Shown one piece after another: positions 29,660 through 36,307 of a DNA stretch of 36,307 bases. Both the position numbers and the translations under genes were made by a program. The notes under the pieces were generated by a model. That model was not told the origin of the DNA, ran no database searches, and saw only the letters and a program-made list of their open reading frames with translations. Numbering within the stretch: the stretch's first letter is position 1; each line of letters starts with the position of its first letter. The DNA comes from JAXGRD01 sp050946655 (GTDB lineage Bacteria > Bacillota > Clostridia > Peptostreptococcales > Anaerovoracaceae), in contig JBMNVE010000010.1 of the NCBI GenBank assembly GCA_050946655.1, positions 1 to 36,307 of the forward strand. The letters are read 5' to 3'.

Positions 29660-30943
29660 CTATATCCCTAATTTCTTGCACTTATGATACAAGGTCCGCA
29701 GGGGAATCCCCAGATCATAGGCAGCCTTGTTTTTATCCCCTCTATTTTGGGCAAGGGCCCTTTGGATGCAGTCACGCTCCACTTGAGCCAGAGTCTCCTG
29801 CAGGGATGCGCCCTCTTTTGGCTCCCATCCCGTGGCCTCTCCTATTTTTTGACCGCCTCCCCCGGGAGCTTTCTTCAATTCCCCTTCGTGAAGAGCTCCC
29901 CTTATATCTTCCTCGGAAAGAAGCCCGGCCCCTTCCTCCACATTGATCATCCCCCGGGCAATGACGTTTTCCAGTTCTCTCACATTTCCACGCCAATCCC
30001 GGGACTCCAGGAGTGCAACGGCTTTTTCCTGGATCCCCATTACTTCCCGACCGTAAACTTGATTGTACTTCCACACCAGAGAAGTAGCTATGGGCCCGAT
30101 GTCCCCTCTTCGCTCCCGCAAAGGTGGTATGTACAAGGGGAAGACATTCAACCTGTAGTAAAGATCTTCTCTAAACTCTCCCCACTGCACCATATCCTCC
30201 AAAGGCTTGTTGGTAGCACAGATGATCCGCACATCTGTTTTTACCGCTTCCGTACCGCCTACCGGCAACACCTCCTTCTCCTGGAGAACGCGAAGCAATT
30301 TCACCTGCATCTTGCTTGAAACATCACCGATCTCATCTAAAAACAAGGTCCCCCTGTGGGCTTCTTGAAAGATCCCTTTCCTTCCTCCTCTGAGGGCCCC
30401 CGTAAAAGCCCCTTCCCGGTATCCAAAGAGTTCACTTTCCAGCAGTTCCTCGGGAACGGAGGAGCAATTGATTTTTATGAACTTCTCATGGCGCCGGTTG
30501 CTGGCATTGTGGATGGCATTGGCAAAGATTTCCTTTCCCGTGCCGCTTTCCCCTCGGATCATAATCGTAGCAGGGGTCACGGCAGCTTCCTTTGCGATTT
30601 TTATGGTCTTTAGCAGCTCCGGATCCTTCCCTACGATATGGTCAAAGGTATACGTTCCTTCGGACTTTCGCAATTTTTCGTTGAGCCGGTCCAGCTCCTC
30701 GTGAAGCCGGTTGATCTGGGTGATATCGTGATGGACAATCAGCCTTCCTACCTTAACCCCGTCTTTGACGATGTCTCGCCCCTCCGAAACCAGATTTTTC
30801 CGCCCTCGGCTCATCATTTTTTCATAGGCTTCGTTGACAAATATGGTATTGCCATGCGGATCCTCAATAGAAAGAGCGCTCCCATTGGCATCAAGCAAGG
30901 GGCGCACTTCTTCTACCAGTTTTGCAAGATCATCCCAAAGCAT
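29660..30943 (-). CDS. PAS-domain sigma-54-dependent transcriptional activator
   Basis: A 427-residue enhancer-binding protein. A PAS domain (about 15-78, ALSIEDPHGNTIFVNEAYEKMM) forms the sensor, and a short coiled coil follows (about 78-95). The AAA+ domain has GESGTGKE (131-138), GAFTGA (178-183), TLFLDEIGD, and FREDLYYRLNVFPLYIPPLRER. A Gly/Pro-rich linker leads to a Fis-type helix-turn-helix (NKAAYDLGIPLRTLYHKCKKLGI). The frame opens at a TTG at 30955, but GAGG lies 6 nt before the ATG at 30943. It overlaps or abuts the end of the threonine ammonia-lyase gene, so both are cotranscribed. Its likely target is the sigma-54 promoter of the isochorismatase/M20 pair just downstream. The ligand is unknown. 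Confidence 0.9.
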   Translation of the reverse strand: MLWDDLAKLVEEVRPLLDANGSALSIEDPHGNTIFVNEAYEKMMSRGRKNLVSEGRDIVKDGVKVGRLIVHHDITQINRLHEELDRLNEKLRKSEGTYTFDHIVGKDPELLKTIKIAKEAAVTPATIMIRGESGTGKEIFANAIHNASNRRHEKFIKINCSSVPEELLESELFGYREGAFTGALRGGRKGIFQEAHRGTLFLDEIGDVSSKMQVKLLRVLQEKEVLPVGGTEAVKTDVRIICATNKPLEDMVQWGEFREDLYYRLNVFPLYIPPLRERRGDIGPIATSLVWKYNQVYGREVMGIQEKAVALLESRDWRGNVRELENVIARGMINVEEGAGLLSEEDIRGALHEGELKKAPGGGGQKIGEATGWEPKEGASLQETLAQVERDCIQRALAQNRGDKNKAAYDLGIPLRTLYHKCKKLGI

Positions 30944-30951
30944 CTCTGCCC

Positions 30952-32184
30952 TCAAACAATCTCGCAGGCGTTATCCAAGAAAGGACTGCAAACCCTGGGC
31001 CTGTACCCTTCGCTTTTCAGCCTGTCCAGAATTTCCTGCTTGTGGGTCGTACCGAAGGCCTCCAGGGTGATCCGAAGTTCAACGGCCGCCGTACGGTTGG
31101 GGGTAGCGAACTGATTGTGTTCCAGTTCAATGACATTTCCGGACAATTCCGCCAGAATAGCGGAGATGCGGGCAAGCTCGCCCGGCTTATCCGGAAGAAG
31201 GACGGACACCGTAAACACTCTGTCTCTGGCGATGAGTCCTGTCTGGACCACATAGGACATGGTGATCACATCCATATTTCCTCCGCTGAGGATAGAAACG
31301 ACTTTTTTGTTTTCTGCCGGCAACTGATTTAAGGCCGCCACCGTCAATAAACCGGAATTCTCCACCACCATCTTGTGGTTCTCCACCATATCCAAAAAAG
31401 CAACGATGAGATCCTGGTCTTCGACCGTAATGACACGGTCCAGGTTCTCGGCAAGATAGGGAAAAATCTTCTCCCCCGGTTTCTTCACCGCCGTACCGTC
31501 GGCGATAGTGTTGATGGCGGGAAGACTGACCACCTGCCCCTTCTCTAAAGAGGCCTTAACACAGGCCGCCCCTTCCGGCTCCACACCGATCACCTTGATG
31601 CTGGGGTTCAAAAGCTTTGCCAGAGTGGAAACACCCGTTGCAAGGCCCCCTCCGCCTACGGGAACTAAAATATAGTCCACCGTGGGGATCTCCTGGATGA
31701 TCTCCATGGCGATCGTCCCCTGACCGGTAGCTATATCAAAATCATCGAAGGGATGAACGAAGGTGTACCCCTCTTCTTCCGCCAGTTCATAAGCTCTGGC
31801 ACATGCCGCATCATAATCATCCCCATGTAGGAGCACGGTGGCACCGTATTCTCTGGTTCGGTTCACTTTGATCAGAGGTGTGGTGAGGGGCATAACGATG
31901 GTAGCTGAAACGCCGTACGCCTTGGCTGCATACGCAACTCCTTGGGCGTGATTCCCGGCAGAAGCAGTAATCAATCCTCTGCTCCTCTCCTCCTCCGTCA
32001 ACGTGCTGATTTTATAATATGCTCCGCGGACTTTGTATGCTCCCGTAAGTTGCATGTTCTCCGGCTTGAAATATACTTTATTGCCGGTCTGTCCGCTGAA
32101 ATATCTACTGGATATACACTTAGTTTCCTGCGTGATCCTTTGAACGGTTTCCACCGCTTCTTCGAACTTCTCTAATGTGAGCAT
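30952..32184 (-). CDS. ilvA: Threonine ammonia-lyase (threonine dehydratase) with C-terminal ACT domain
   Basis: A 410-residue PLP enzyme converting threonine to 2-oxobutanoate and ammonia. The PLP lysine is Lys51 in LTGAYKVRGAYYKI. The phosphate-binding loop is GGGGLATGV, with SAGNHAQGVAYAAKAYG and SILSGGNMDV also typical. The final 70-80 residues form a single ACT domain (LPDKPGELARISAILAELSGNVIELEHNQF), as in TIGR01127-type enzymes, which can be catabolic. The frame extends to 32229, but GGAGGGGAG before the ATG at 32184 marks the start. It is the first gene of a unit with the PAS activator, which points to amino-acid catabolism rather than only isoleucine synthesis; no ilv genes lie nearby. 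The symbol could equally be tdcB. Confidence 0.92.
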   Translation of the reverse strand: MLTLEKFEEAVETVQRITQETKCISSRYFSGQTGNKVYFKPENMQLTGAYKVRGAYYKISTLTEEERSRGLITASAGNHAQGVAYAAKAYGVSATIVMPLTTPLIKVNRTREYGATVLLHGDDYDAACARAYELAEEEGYTFVHPFDDFDIATGQGTIAMEIIQEIPTVDYILVPVGGGGLATGVSTLAKLLNPSIKVIGVEPEGAACVKASLEKGQVVSLPAINTIADGTAVKKPGEKIFPYLAENLDRVITVEDQDLIVAFLDMVENHKMVVENSGLLTVAALNQLPAENKKVVSILSGGNMDVITMSYVVQTGLIARDRVFTVSVLLPDKPGELARISAILAELSGNVIELEHNQFATPNRTAAVELRITLEAFGTTHKQEILDRLKSEGYRPRVCSPFLDNACEIV

Positions 32185-32215
32185 TTCTCCCCTCCGTTCC
32201 TTATTGTATGGGGGT

Positions 32216-32244
32216 ATTATACTACACATCTCGTGGATTGGAAA
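32216..32244 (-). promoter_or_regulatory. Promoter of the threonine ammonia-lyase gene
   Basis: On the minus strand TTTCCA is followed after 17 bp by a perfect TATAAT. The -35 box ends 8 bp from the flavodoxin stop. Confidence 0.5.
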
Positions 32245-32251
32245 CTATATC

Positions 32252-32674
32252 CTATGCCAAAGCACCCCCCATCTCCTTACAATTCTTTACATCATCTTCT
32301 TTAGGATCAAGATGGCAAATCAAACTTTCGCAAACCAGATTTGCGCCTGCGTCTTCGCACACCTCTGTCCAGTTGCGCATCCACTCCCCGTCTCCCCAAT
32401 CATAGGATCCGAACAAAGCGATGTTCTTGCCGGTCAATCTCCCCTTGCAGGATTCAAAGAGGGGCTCAAACTCCATCTCCTCCAGGACCTCGGCACCCAT
32501 GGAGGGGCAACCGAAAGCGACGGCATCAAAGTCATCCATGGCTTCAGGGGAAAACCCTGTCGTATTGAACACCGTCACCTGGGCACCGGCTTCTTTTGCG
32601 CCTTCAGCTATAGCATTTGCCATGGCCTCCGTATTTCCTGTACCGCTCCAATAAACTACTGCTACCTTCTTCAT
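32252..32674 (-). CDS. Flavodoxin
   Basis: A 140-residue short-chain flavodoxin. The FMN phosphate loop is YWSGTGNTEAMA (10-16), the 50s loop is FGCPSMGAEVLEE, and the 90s loop is FGSYDWGDGEWMRNW, with a Trp and acidic residues expected to stack on the isoalloxazine ring. It carries single electrons in the cytoplasm. Flavodoxins replace ferredoxin under iron limitation and can reduce radical-SAM enzymes such as NrdG. The gene overlaps the DUF3793 stop by 4 bp and is the last gene of the DUF2325-DUF3793-flavodoxin unit, next to the Feo genes. Iron control is an inference from this context. Confidence 0.95.
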   Translation of the reverse strand: MKKVAVVYWSGTGNTEAMANAIAEGAKEAGAQVTVFNTTGFSPEAMDDFDAVAFGCPSMGAEVLEEMEFEPLFESCKGRLTGKNIALFGSYDWGDGEWMRNWTEVCEDAGANLVCESLICHLDPKEDDVKNCKEMGGALA

Positions 32675-33252
32675 ACTACTTCCTTTCTTTGTTTTTTCCG
32701 CCTTTGGTTTACCGTAAGCTCATAGAGCGGTATTCCCGCAGCGTACTTTTCACAGTAAATGTTTGTACATTTTTTGTATCGAAGAAATGTTTCGGTCGCC
32801 GTTTCTACGTCAGAGTAAACCTTCCAGCAACCGCCAAACTTAGCGTCTTTTCCCCTATGCTTCATGTAACCTTTTACATCCGCCAGGGGATATCCGAGAA
32901 ATATCCCGATTTCATGGGGGAATTCCTCACTTTCCATCATTTTCTGTGATAGCCGGCGAAGTGTCTCTTTTATGGACATTCGCCTGTATCCCATACCGGA
33001 TAAGAACAGTTTCACTTCTTCGCTCATCAAAATTCTCTTCAGCTGGTGCGGGCGAAAAATATAGACTAAGGCCCGATTCCCTCTAATGCGAAGAGGGATC
33101 AGCATTACTCCTTTTGTGTTCAACTTGCTATTGAACCGCCTAACATGGGCAAAAAACTCTTCTTCATCCTGAAAGATGCAGAGAAACAGATTCCCCGTTT
33201 TGATCCCCGCCAAAGTGGGCGCACCATGCCTAATGATCATTTCTTCTGACAC
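32671..33252 (-). CDS. DUF3793 family protein
   Basis: A 193-residue soluble protein of the clostridial DUF3793 family (PF12672). Recognisable parts are the early HGAPTLAGIKTGNLF, IFRPHQLKRIL, and FPHEIGIFLGYPLADVKGYMKHRG, followed by GCWKVYSD and the cysteine-containing end RYKKCTNIYCEKYAAG. Members often lie beside flavodoxin and Feo or metal genes, but no biochemical role is known to me. Here it starts 2 bp after DUF2325 and overlaps flavodoxin, a tight three-gene operon. A role in iron response or redox is inferred only from neighbours. Confidence 0.88.
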   Translation of the reverse strand: MSEEMIIRHGAPTLAGIKTGNLFLCIFQDEEEFFAHVRRFNSKLNTKGVMLIPLRIRGNRALVYIFRPHQLKRILMSEEVKLFLSGMGYRRMSIKETLRRLSQKMMESEEFPHEIGIFLGYPLADVKGYMKHRGKDAKFGGCWKVYSDVETATETFLRYKKCTNIYCEKYAAGIPLYELTVNQRRKKQRKEVV

Positions 33253-33254
33253 GT

Positions 33255-33545
33255 TTAAGCCTCCACAGGCGCATGCTCCTCCAAGATCGCACGCAATGCG
33301 GACAAAGAACTGGAATGAGCCCTGGCTATAATGGCTTTGCTTCCCTTGATCTTACTGGTTGCACAGTGGATCATTTTATGGGACACGGTGTTTGTGAACA
33401 GCACCACCATATCCGGGTTTCCGATGTTTTTCTTCAGGCCGTTGCTCATCTGCGTAAACACCTTTGCGTTACAGTTATACTCTTCGCACAGACTCTTATA
33501 TTGTCTCACCATTCGGTCGTTTCCTCCTACGATGACTACACTCAT
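33255..33545 (-). CDS. DUF2325 domain protein
   Basis: A 96-residue protein of the DUF2325 family (PF10087). It starts VVIVGGNDRMVRQYKSLCEEYNC, contains MVVLFTNTVSHKMIHCATSKIKG and ends ARAHSSSLSALRAIL. The pattern (GG-D, then ..T...SH......A, then HSS.S.L) is the family's hallmark and predicts a small Rossmann-like fold. The His and Cys residues could bind metal. Function is unknown. It is first in the operon with DUF3793 and flavodoxin. A 16-bp palindrome lies 46 bp upstream of the ATG, and AAAGGAGGA precedes the start. Confidence 0.88.
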   Translation of the reverse strand: MSVVIVGGNDRMVRQYKSLCEEYNCNAKVFTQMSNGLKKNIGNPDMVVLFTNTVSHKMIHCATSKIKGSKAIIARAHSSSLSALRAILEEHAPVEA

Positions 33546-33590
33546 GGTATCCTCCTTTCGTTTAGATACTGTGAATTACCGTTTTATTTA

Positions 33591-33606
33591 GTTAGCATAT
33601 GCTAAC
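33591..33606. promoter_or_regulatory. Perfect 16-bp palindrome, candidate metal-repressor operator
   Basis: GTTAGCATATGCTAAC is fully self-complementary and lies in the promoter region of the DUF2325-DUF3793-flavodoxin unit. Its TTAG...CTAA shape resembles DtxR/IdeR-type iron-repressor boxes. No clear -35/-10 pair was recognised nearby. Confidence 0.5.
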
Positions 33607-33620
33607 CACCTGTTGAAAGG

Positions 33621-33641
33621 AAGGCGCCTTTTTCCGGCGCC
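33621..33641 (-). terminator. Probable terminator after the FeoB-associated gene
   Basis: GGCGCC arms (33623-33628 and 33636-33641) enclose a 7-nt loop. On the minus strand the stem is followed by TTCCTTTC, a weak U-tract. It ends the feo unit before the next operon's control region. Confidence 0.5.
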
Positions 33642-33651
33642 ACTCCGCTAA

Positions 33652-33840
33652 TTAACTTTTGTCACCAGGCCAACTGCTGCATCCGCTATTGGCACAGCCG
33701 CTACATCCGCTTCCGCATCCGCAGGATGATTTTCCGGCGCACCTATCCTTGACCATCTTTACGATGACCAGGATCACAGCGATCAGAACGATCCCTCCTG
33801 CCAGCATGCTCCCCCAATGATTTGCGAAAAACTCAAACAC
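33652..33840 (-). CDS. FeoB-associated Cys-rich membrane protein
   Basis: A 62-residue protein with one transmembrane helix (about 11-30, MLAGGIVLIAVILVIVKMV) and a cysteine-rich tail holding seven cysteines (CAGKSSCGCGSGCSGC, then CANSGC). This is the FeoB-associated Cys-rich family (PF12669) of Firmicutes, thought to play the role FeoC has in enterobacteria or to hand on ferrous iron. It lies 30 bp after feoB on the same strand and is followed by a terminator, so it is the last gene of the feoA-feoB operon. The family name rests on this conserved linkage. Confidence 0.92.
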   Translation of the reverse strand: MFEFFANHWGSMLAGGIVLIAVILVIVKMVKDRCAGKSSCGCGSGCSGCANSGCSSWPGDKS

Positions 33841-33870
33841 TTTCTTCTCCTTTCCGGAGACCTACTGCGG

Positions 33871-36054
33871 TCAGTTGTGTTCTGCCGCAATTTCTCCTTG
33901 CAGTCGGCTGCCTTTTCTCTCTTTCCTGGCCAGCAGGTAAATTAGGCCGATCAGCACCAGGATGGCAATCACGCTGCCTATGGTGAAGGCTCCTGTGGTA
34001 AAGAGGAGGCCCAACTGATATACAAGAAATGCGATGGCATAGGCAAATACCGTCTGATATGTGATGGCAAACGCCGTCCACTTCCAGTTGTTCATTTCCC
34101 TTCTGATGGCACCGATAGCAGCAAAGCAGGGTGCGCAGAGAAGATTGAAGACCAGGAAGGAGTAAGCCGACAGTGCCGTGAAGGCCAGACGAAGCTGTGC
34201 CCATATTTCCGCGCCGTCTTCTGCCACTTCATCCATTCCGCCGTACAGGACGCCGAAAGTCCCCACTACGTTCTCCTTGGCGATGAGGCCGGTGACCGTC
34301 CCCACTGCAGCCTTCCAATCTCCCCATCCCAAGGGAGAAAAGATAGGTGCCAGAATGTTCCCGATGGCGGCCAGGATACTATCATCCATTTCCACAGCCG
34401 CAATGGCGCCGTCCTTCCAACCGTAGCTGGATGTGAACCAAACGAAAATCGTGGCCAGCAGGATAATGGTCCCCGCCTTCTTGATGAACGACCAACCTCG
34501 CTCCCACATGGATCTGAGGACGATACCTGCTGTAGGCATGTGGTACGCCGGCAGTTCCATAATGAAGGGTGCTACTTTACCGGCAAAGCCCTTTGTCTTT
34601 TTCAGGATGATCCCCGATACGACGATGGCGCCGATGCCCAGGAAATATGCACTGGGAGCCACCCACCATGCTCCGCCGAACAAGGCTCCTGCGATCAAGG
34701 CGATGATCGGAAGTTTGGCACCGCAGGGAATGAAGGTGGTAGTGATGATGGTCATCCTTCGATCTCTTTCGCTTTCTATGGTCCTGGAAGCCATGACTCC
34801 CGGTATCCCGCACCCTGAGCCGATGAGCATGGGGATGAAGGATTTGCCTGAAAGACCGAACTTGCGAAAAACTCTATCCAAGATAAAGGCCACTCGCGCC
34901 ATGTATCCGCAAGCTTCCAAGAATCCCAGGAAGATAAACAATACAAGGAGCTGAGGAACAAACCCAAGGACCGCGCCGACACCGGCGATGATCCCATCAA
35001 GGATGAGGGCCTTCAGCCATGCGGCCGCACCGATAGCTTCCAGCCATCCGCTGACTACAGTGGGCACTCCCGGTATGGTCAAGCCAAACAACTTCCACTC
35101 TTCTCCAAAGAGACCGTCGTTGGCCCAATCCGTAACGATAGTCCCCACCGTGGTGACAGAGATATAGTATACCACAAACATGACCGCGGCGAATATTGGC
35201 AGCGCCGCCCATCGATTGGTCACCACTCTGTCTATTTTGTCCGTAGTGGTCAGGGCATGCTTATTCTTCTTCACATAGCATCCGTCAATTATGGATGCTA
35301 TGTATTGATATCTTTCATTGGTGATGATGCTCTCAGCATCGTCATCCATTTCCTCTTCGCAGCGTTTAATATCAACTTCTATGTGCTCCAGGGTGCTCTT
35401 GTCCAACTTTAGCTGCCGAGCAACCTGCTCATCTCGCTCAAAGAGTTTGATGGCATACCAACGCTGTTGCTTCTCGGGAAGATCGTGAAGCACCGCTTCC
35501 TCTATGTGAGCAATGGCATGCTCCGTGCTCCCGTTGAACCGATGAGGGGGAACGACCACCTTCCCTTCTTTGGCCTCGTTGATTACCATGGTTGCCGCCG
35601 CGACAACTCCTTCTCCCTTCAGGGCGGAAATCTCCACTACCGGACATCCAAGATTCTTGGACAGTTTTTTGATGTCGATCTTGTCTCCGTTCTTTTTCAC
35701 GATATCGATCATGTTGACTGCCACCACCACGGGGATCCCCATCTCCATCAACTGTGTAGTCAGATACAGATTCCTCTCCAGGTTGGAGCCGTCCACAATG
35801 TTCAGGATGCCGTCGGGCCGCTGGCCCACCAGGTAATTTCTGGCGACGATTTCCTCGGGAGTATATGGGGACAGAGAATATATGCCCGGCAAATCTGCGA
35901 TCTTAACGGACTTATCCCCTTTGTACTTTCCTTCTTTCTTCTCTACCGTCACGCCCGGCCAGTTTCCAACAAACTGATTGGAGCCGGTCAAGGCATTGAA
36001 CAGTGTTGTCTTACCGCTATTGGGGTTTCCCGCAAGGGCTATGGTAATGGACAT
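33871..36054 (-). CDS. feoB: Ferrous iron transport protein B
   Basis: A 727-residue GTP-coupled Fe(II) transporter of the cytoplasmic membrane. The N-terminal G domain has G1 GNPNSGKTT (9-17), G2 around GVTVEKKEG, G3 DLPG, and G4 as NMID rather than the usual NKxD spelling, which is common in FeoB. A helical GDP-dissociation-inhibitor-like domain follows. The membrane part contains two Gate domains, including GFVPQLLVLFIFLGFLEACG and IPMLIGSGCGIPG with the conserved cysteine. The second Gate region carries NLLCAPCFAAIGAI near the C-terminus. The start overlaps the feoA stop by 1 bp. Confidence 0.97.
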   Translation of the reverse strand: MSITIALAGNPNSGKTTLFNALTGSNQFVGNWPGVTVEKKEGKYKGDKSVKIADLPGIYSLSPYTPEEIVARNYLVGQRPDGILNIVDGSNLERNLYLTTQLMEMGIPVVVAVNMIDIVKKNGDKIDIKKLSKNLGCPVVEISALKGEGVVAAATMVINEAKEGKVVVPPHRFNGSTEHAIAHIEEAVLHDLPEKQQRWYAIKLFERDEQVARQLKLDKSTLEHIEVDIKRCEEEMDDDAESIITNERYQYIASIIDGCYVKKNKHALTTTDKIDRVVTNRWAALPIFAAVMFVVYYISVTTVGTIVTDWANDGLFGEEWKLFGLTIPGVPTVVSGWLEAIGAAAWLKALILDGIIAGVGAVLGFVPQLLVLFIFLGFLEACGYMARVAFILDRVFRKFGLSGKSFIPMLIGSGCGIPGVMASRTIESERDRRMTIITTTFIPCGAKLPIIALIAGALFGGAWWVAPSAYFLGIGAIVVSGIILKKTKGFAGKVAPFIMELPAYHMPTAGIVLRSMWERGWSFIKKAGTIILLATIFVWFTSSYGWKDGAIAAVEMDDSILAAIGNILAPIFSPLGWGDWKAAVGTVTGLIAKENVVGTFGVLYGGMDEVAEDGAEIWAQLRLAFTALSAYSFLVFNLLCAPCFAAIGAIRREMNNWKWTAFAITYQTVFAYAIAFLVYQLGLLFTTGAFTIGSVIAILVLIGLIYLLARKERKGSRLQGEIAAEHN

Positions 36055-36299
36055 TATTGCACCTCCTGCATGCTATCATCTACTTCTATGCTCTGCGCCT
36101 CGGCTTTTCGTATGGACAATTCATATCCTCTCACCGTGACTTCCATGGGATCGCCTAGAGGGGCAACCTTTCGCACATGCACTTCCACCCCTTTGGTAAT
36201 GCCCATGTCCATGATCCTGCGCTTCAAAGGGCCTTCTCCATGGAGCTTCTGCACTTTTACCGTCTGCCCCGGCCTGATTTCCTTCAATGTTTTCATCAT
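36054..36299 (-). CDS. feoA: Ferrous iron transport protein A
   Basis: An 81-residue SH3-like cytoplasmic protein that helps FeoB. It has the FeoA pattern IRPGQTVKVQKLHGEG, then RRIMDMGITKGVEVHVRKVAPLGDP and the final VRGYELSIRKAEAQSIEV. Two ATG codons stand in tandem at 36299 and 36296. AGGAG lies 3 nt before the first and 6 nt before the second, so the second may be the real start. It is the first gene seen of the feoA-feoB-Cys-rich operon; the promoter lies beyond the window edge. Confidence 0.95.
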   Translation of the reverse strand: MMKTLKEIRPGQTVKVQKLHGEGPLKRRIMDMGITKGVEVHVRKVAPLGDPMEVTVRGYELSIRKAEAQSIEVDDSMQEVQ

Positions 36300-36307
36300 C
36301 TTCTCCT

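Overview
The window looks like chromosomal DNA of an obligately anaerobic, amino-acid-fermenting Firmicute of class Clostridia. The signs are an oxygen-sensitive class III ribonucleotide reductase with its activase, Feo ferrous-iron uptake, clostridial small families (DUF1292, DUF3793, DUF2325, FeoB-associated Cys-rich protein), strong Shine-Dalgarno sites, and two sigma-54 activators beside amino-acid genes. One activator carries a domain resembling the lysine-fermentation enzyme Kdd. The genus cannot be fixed from sequence reading alone.

Region 1 (1-4600) is AT-rich and accessory-looking. It holds the end of a leucine-carboxyl-methyltransferase-like protein, a small hypothetical ORF, an orphan membrane protein, decayed coding sequence, a UvrD-type helicase and the remnant of an IS200/IS605 tnpA. 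It abuts the 3' end of a tRNA-Leu(CAG) gene. Region 2 (4.6-9.2 kb) has the tRNA with promoter and terminator, a frameshifted B3/4-domain gene, a membrane-anchored GH25 lysozyme, a COG2509 flavoprotein and small proteins. Region 3 (8.9-12.2 kb) is the anaerobic ribonucleotide reductase locus. nrdD and nrdG run right, and a 94-residue protein carrying the NrdD-type glycyl-radical motif runs left from a shared control region with NrdR-box-like sites. The large NrdD itself stops just before that motif.

Region 4 (12.2-21.9 kb) is housekeeping. A leftward operon serC-apgM-dacA-uvrC starts from a promoter face-to-face with that of serA, with an inverted repeat spanning both -35 boxes. Next come yihY and rdgB, then a 45+29 bp repeat array with exact 74-bp period, then a hydroxypyruvate-reductase-type dehydrogenase. 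Region 5 (22-32.2 kb) is the regulatory and amino-acid block: 5'-nucleotidase, AzlCD, the Kdd-domain sigma-54 activator, a canonical sigma-54 promoter with upstream palindromes in front of a 46-codon ORF, then an M20 amidohydrolase and an isochorismatase-type hydrolase behind a second sigma-54 promoter, and a PAS-type sigma-54 activator overlapping threonine ammonia-lyase. Region 6 (32.2-36.3 kb) is the iron block: flavodoxin, DUF3793, DUF2325, a palindromic operator candidate, FeoB-associated protein, FeoB and FeoA.

The most unusual points are the apparent separation of the NrdD glycyl-radical site onto its own small protein, the Kdd-like sensor fused to a sigma-54 activator with matching promoter architecture, and the 74-bp repeat array.
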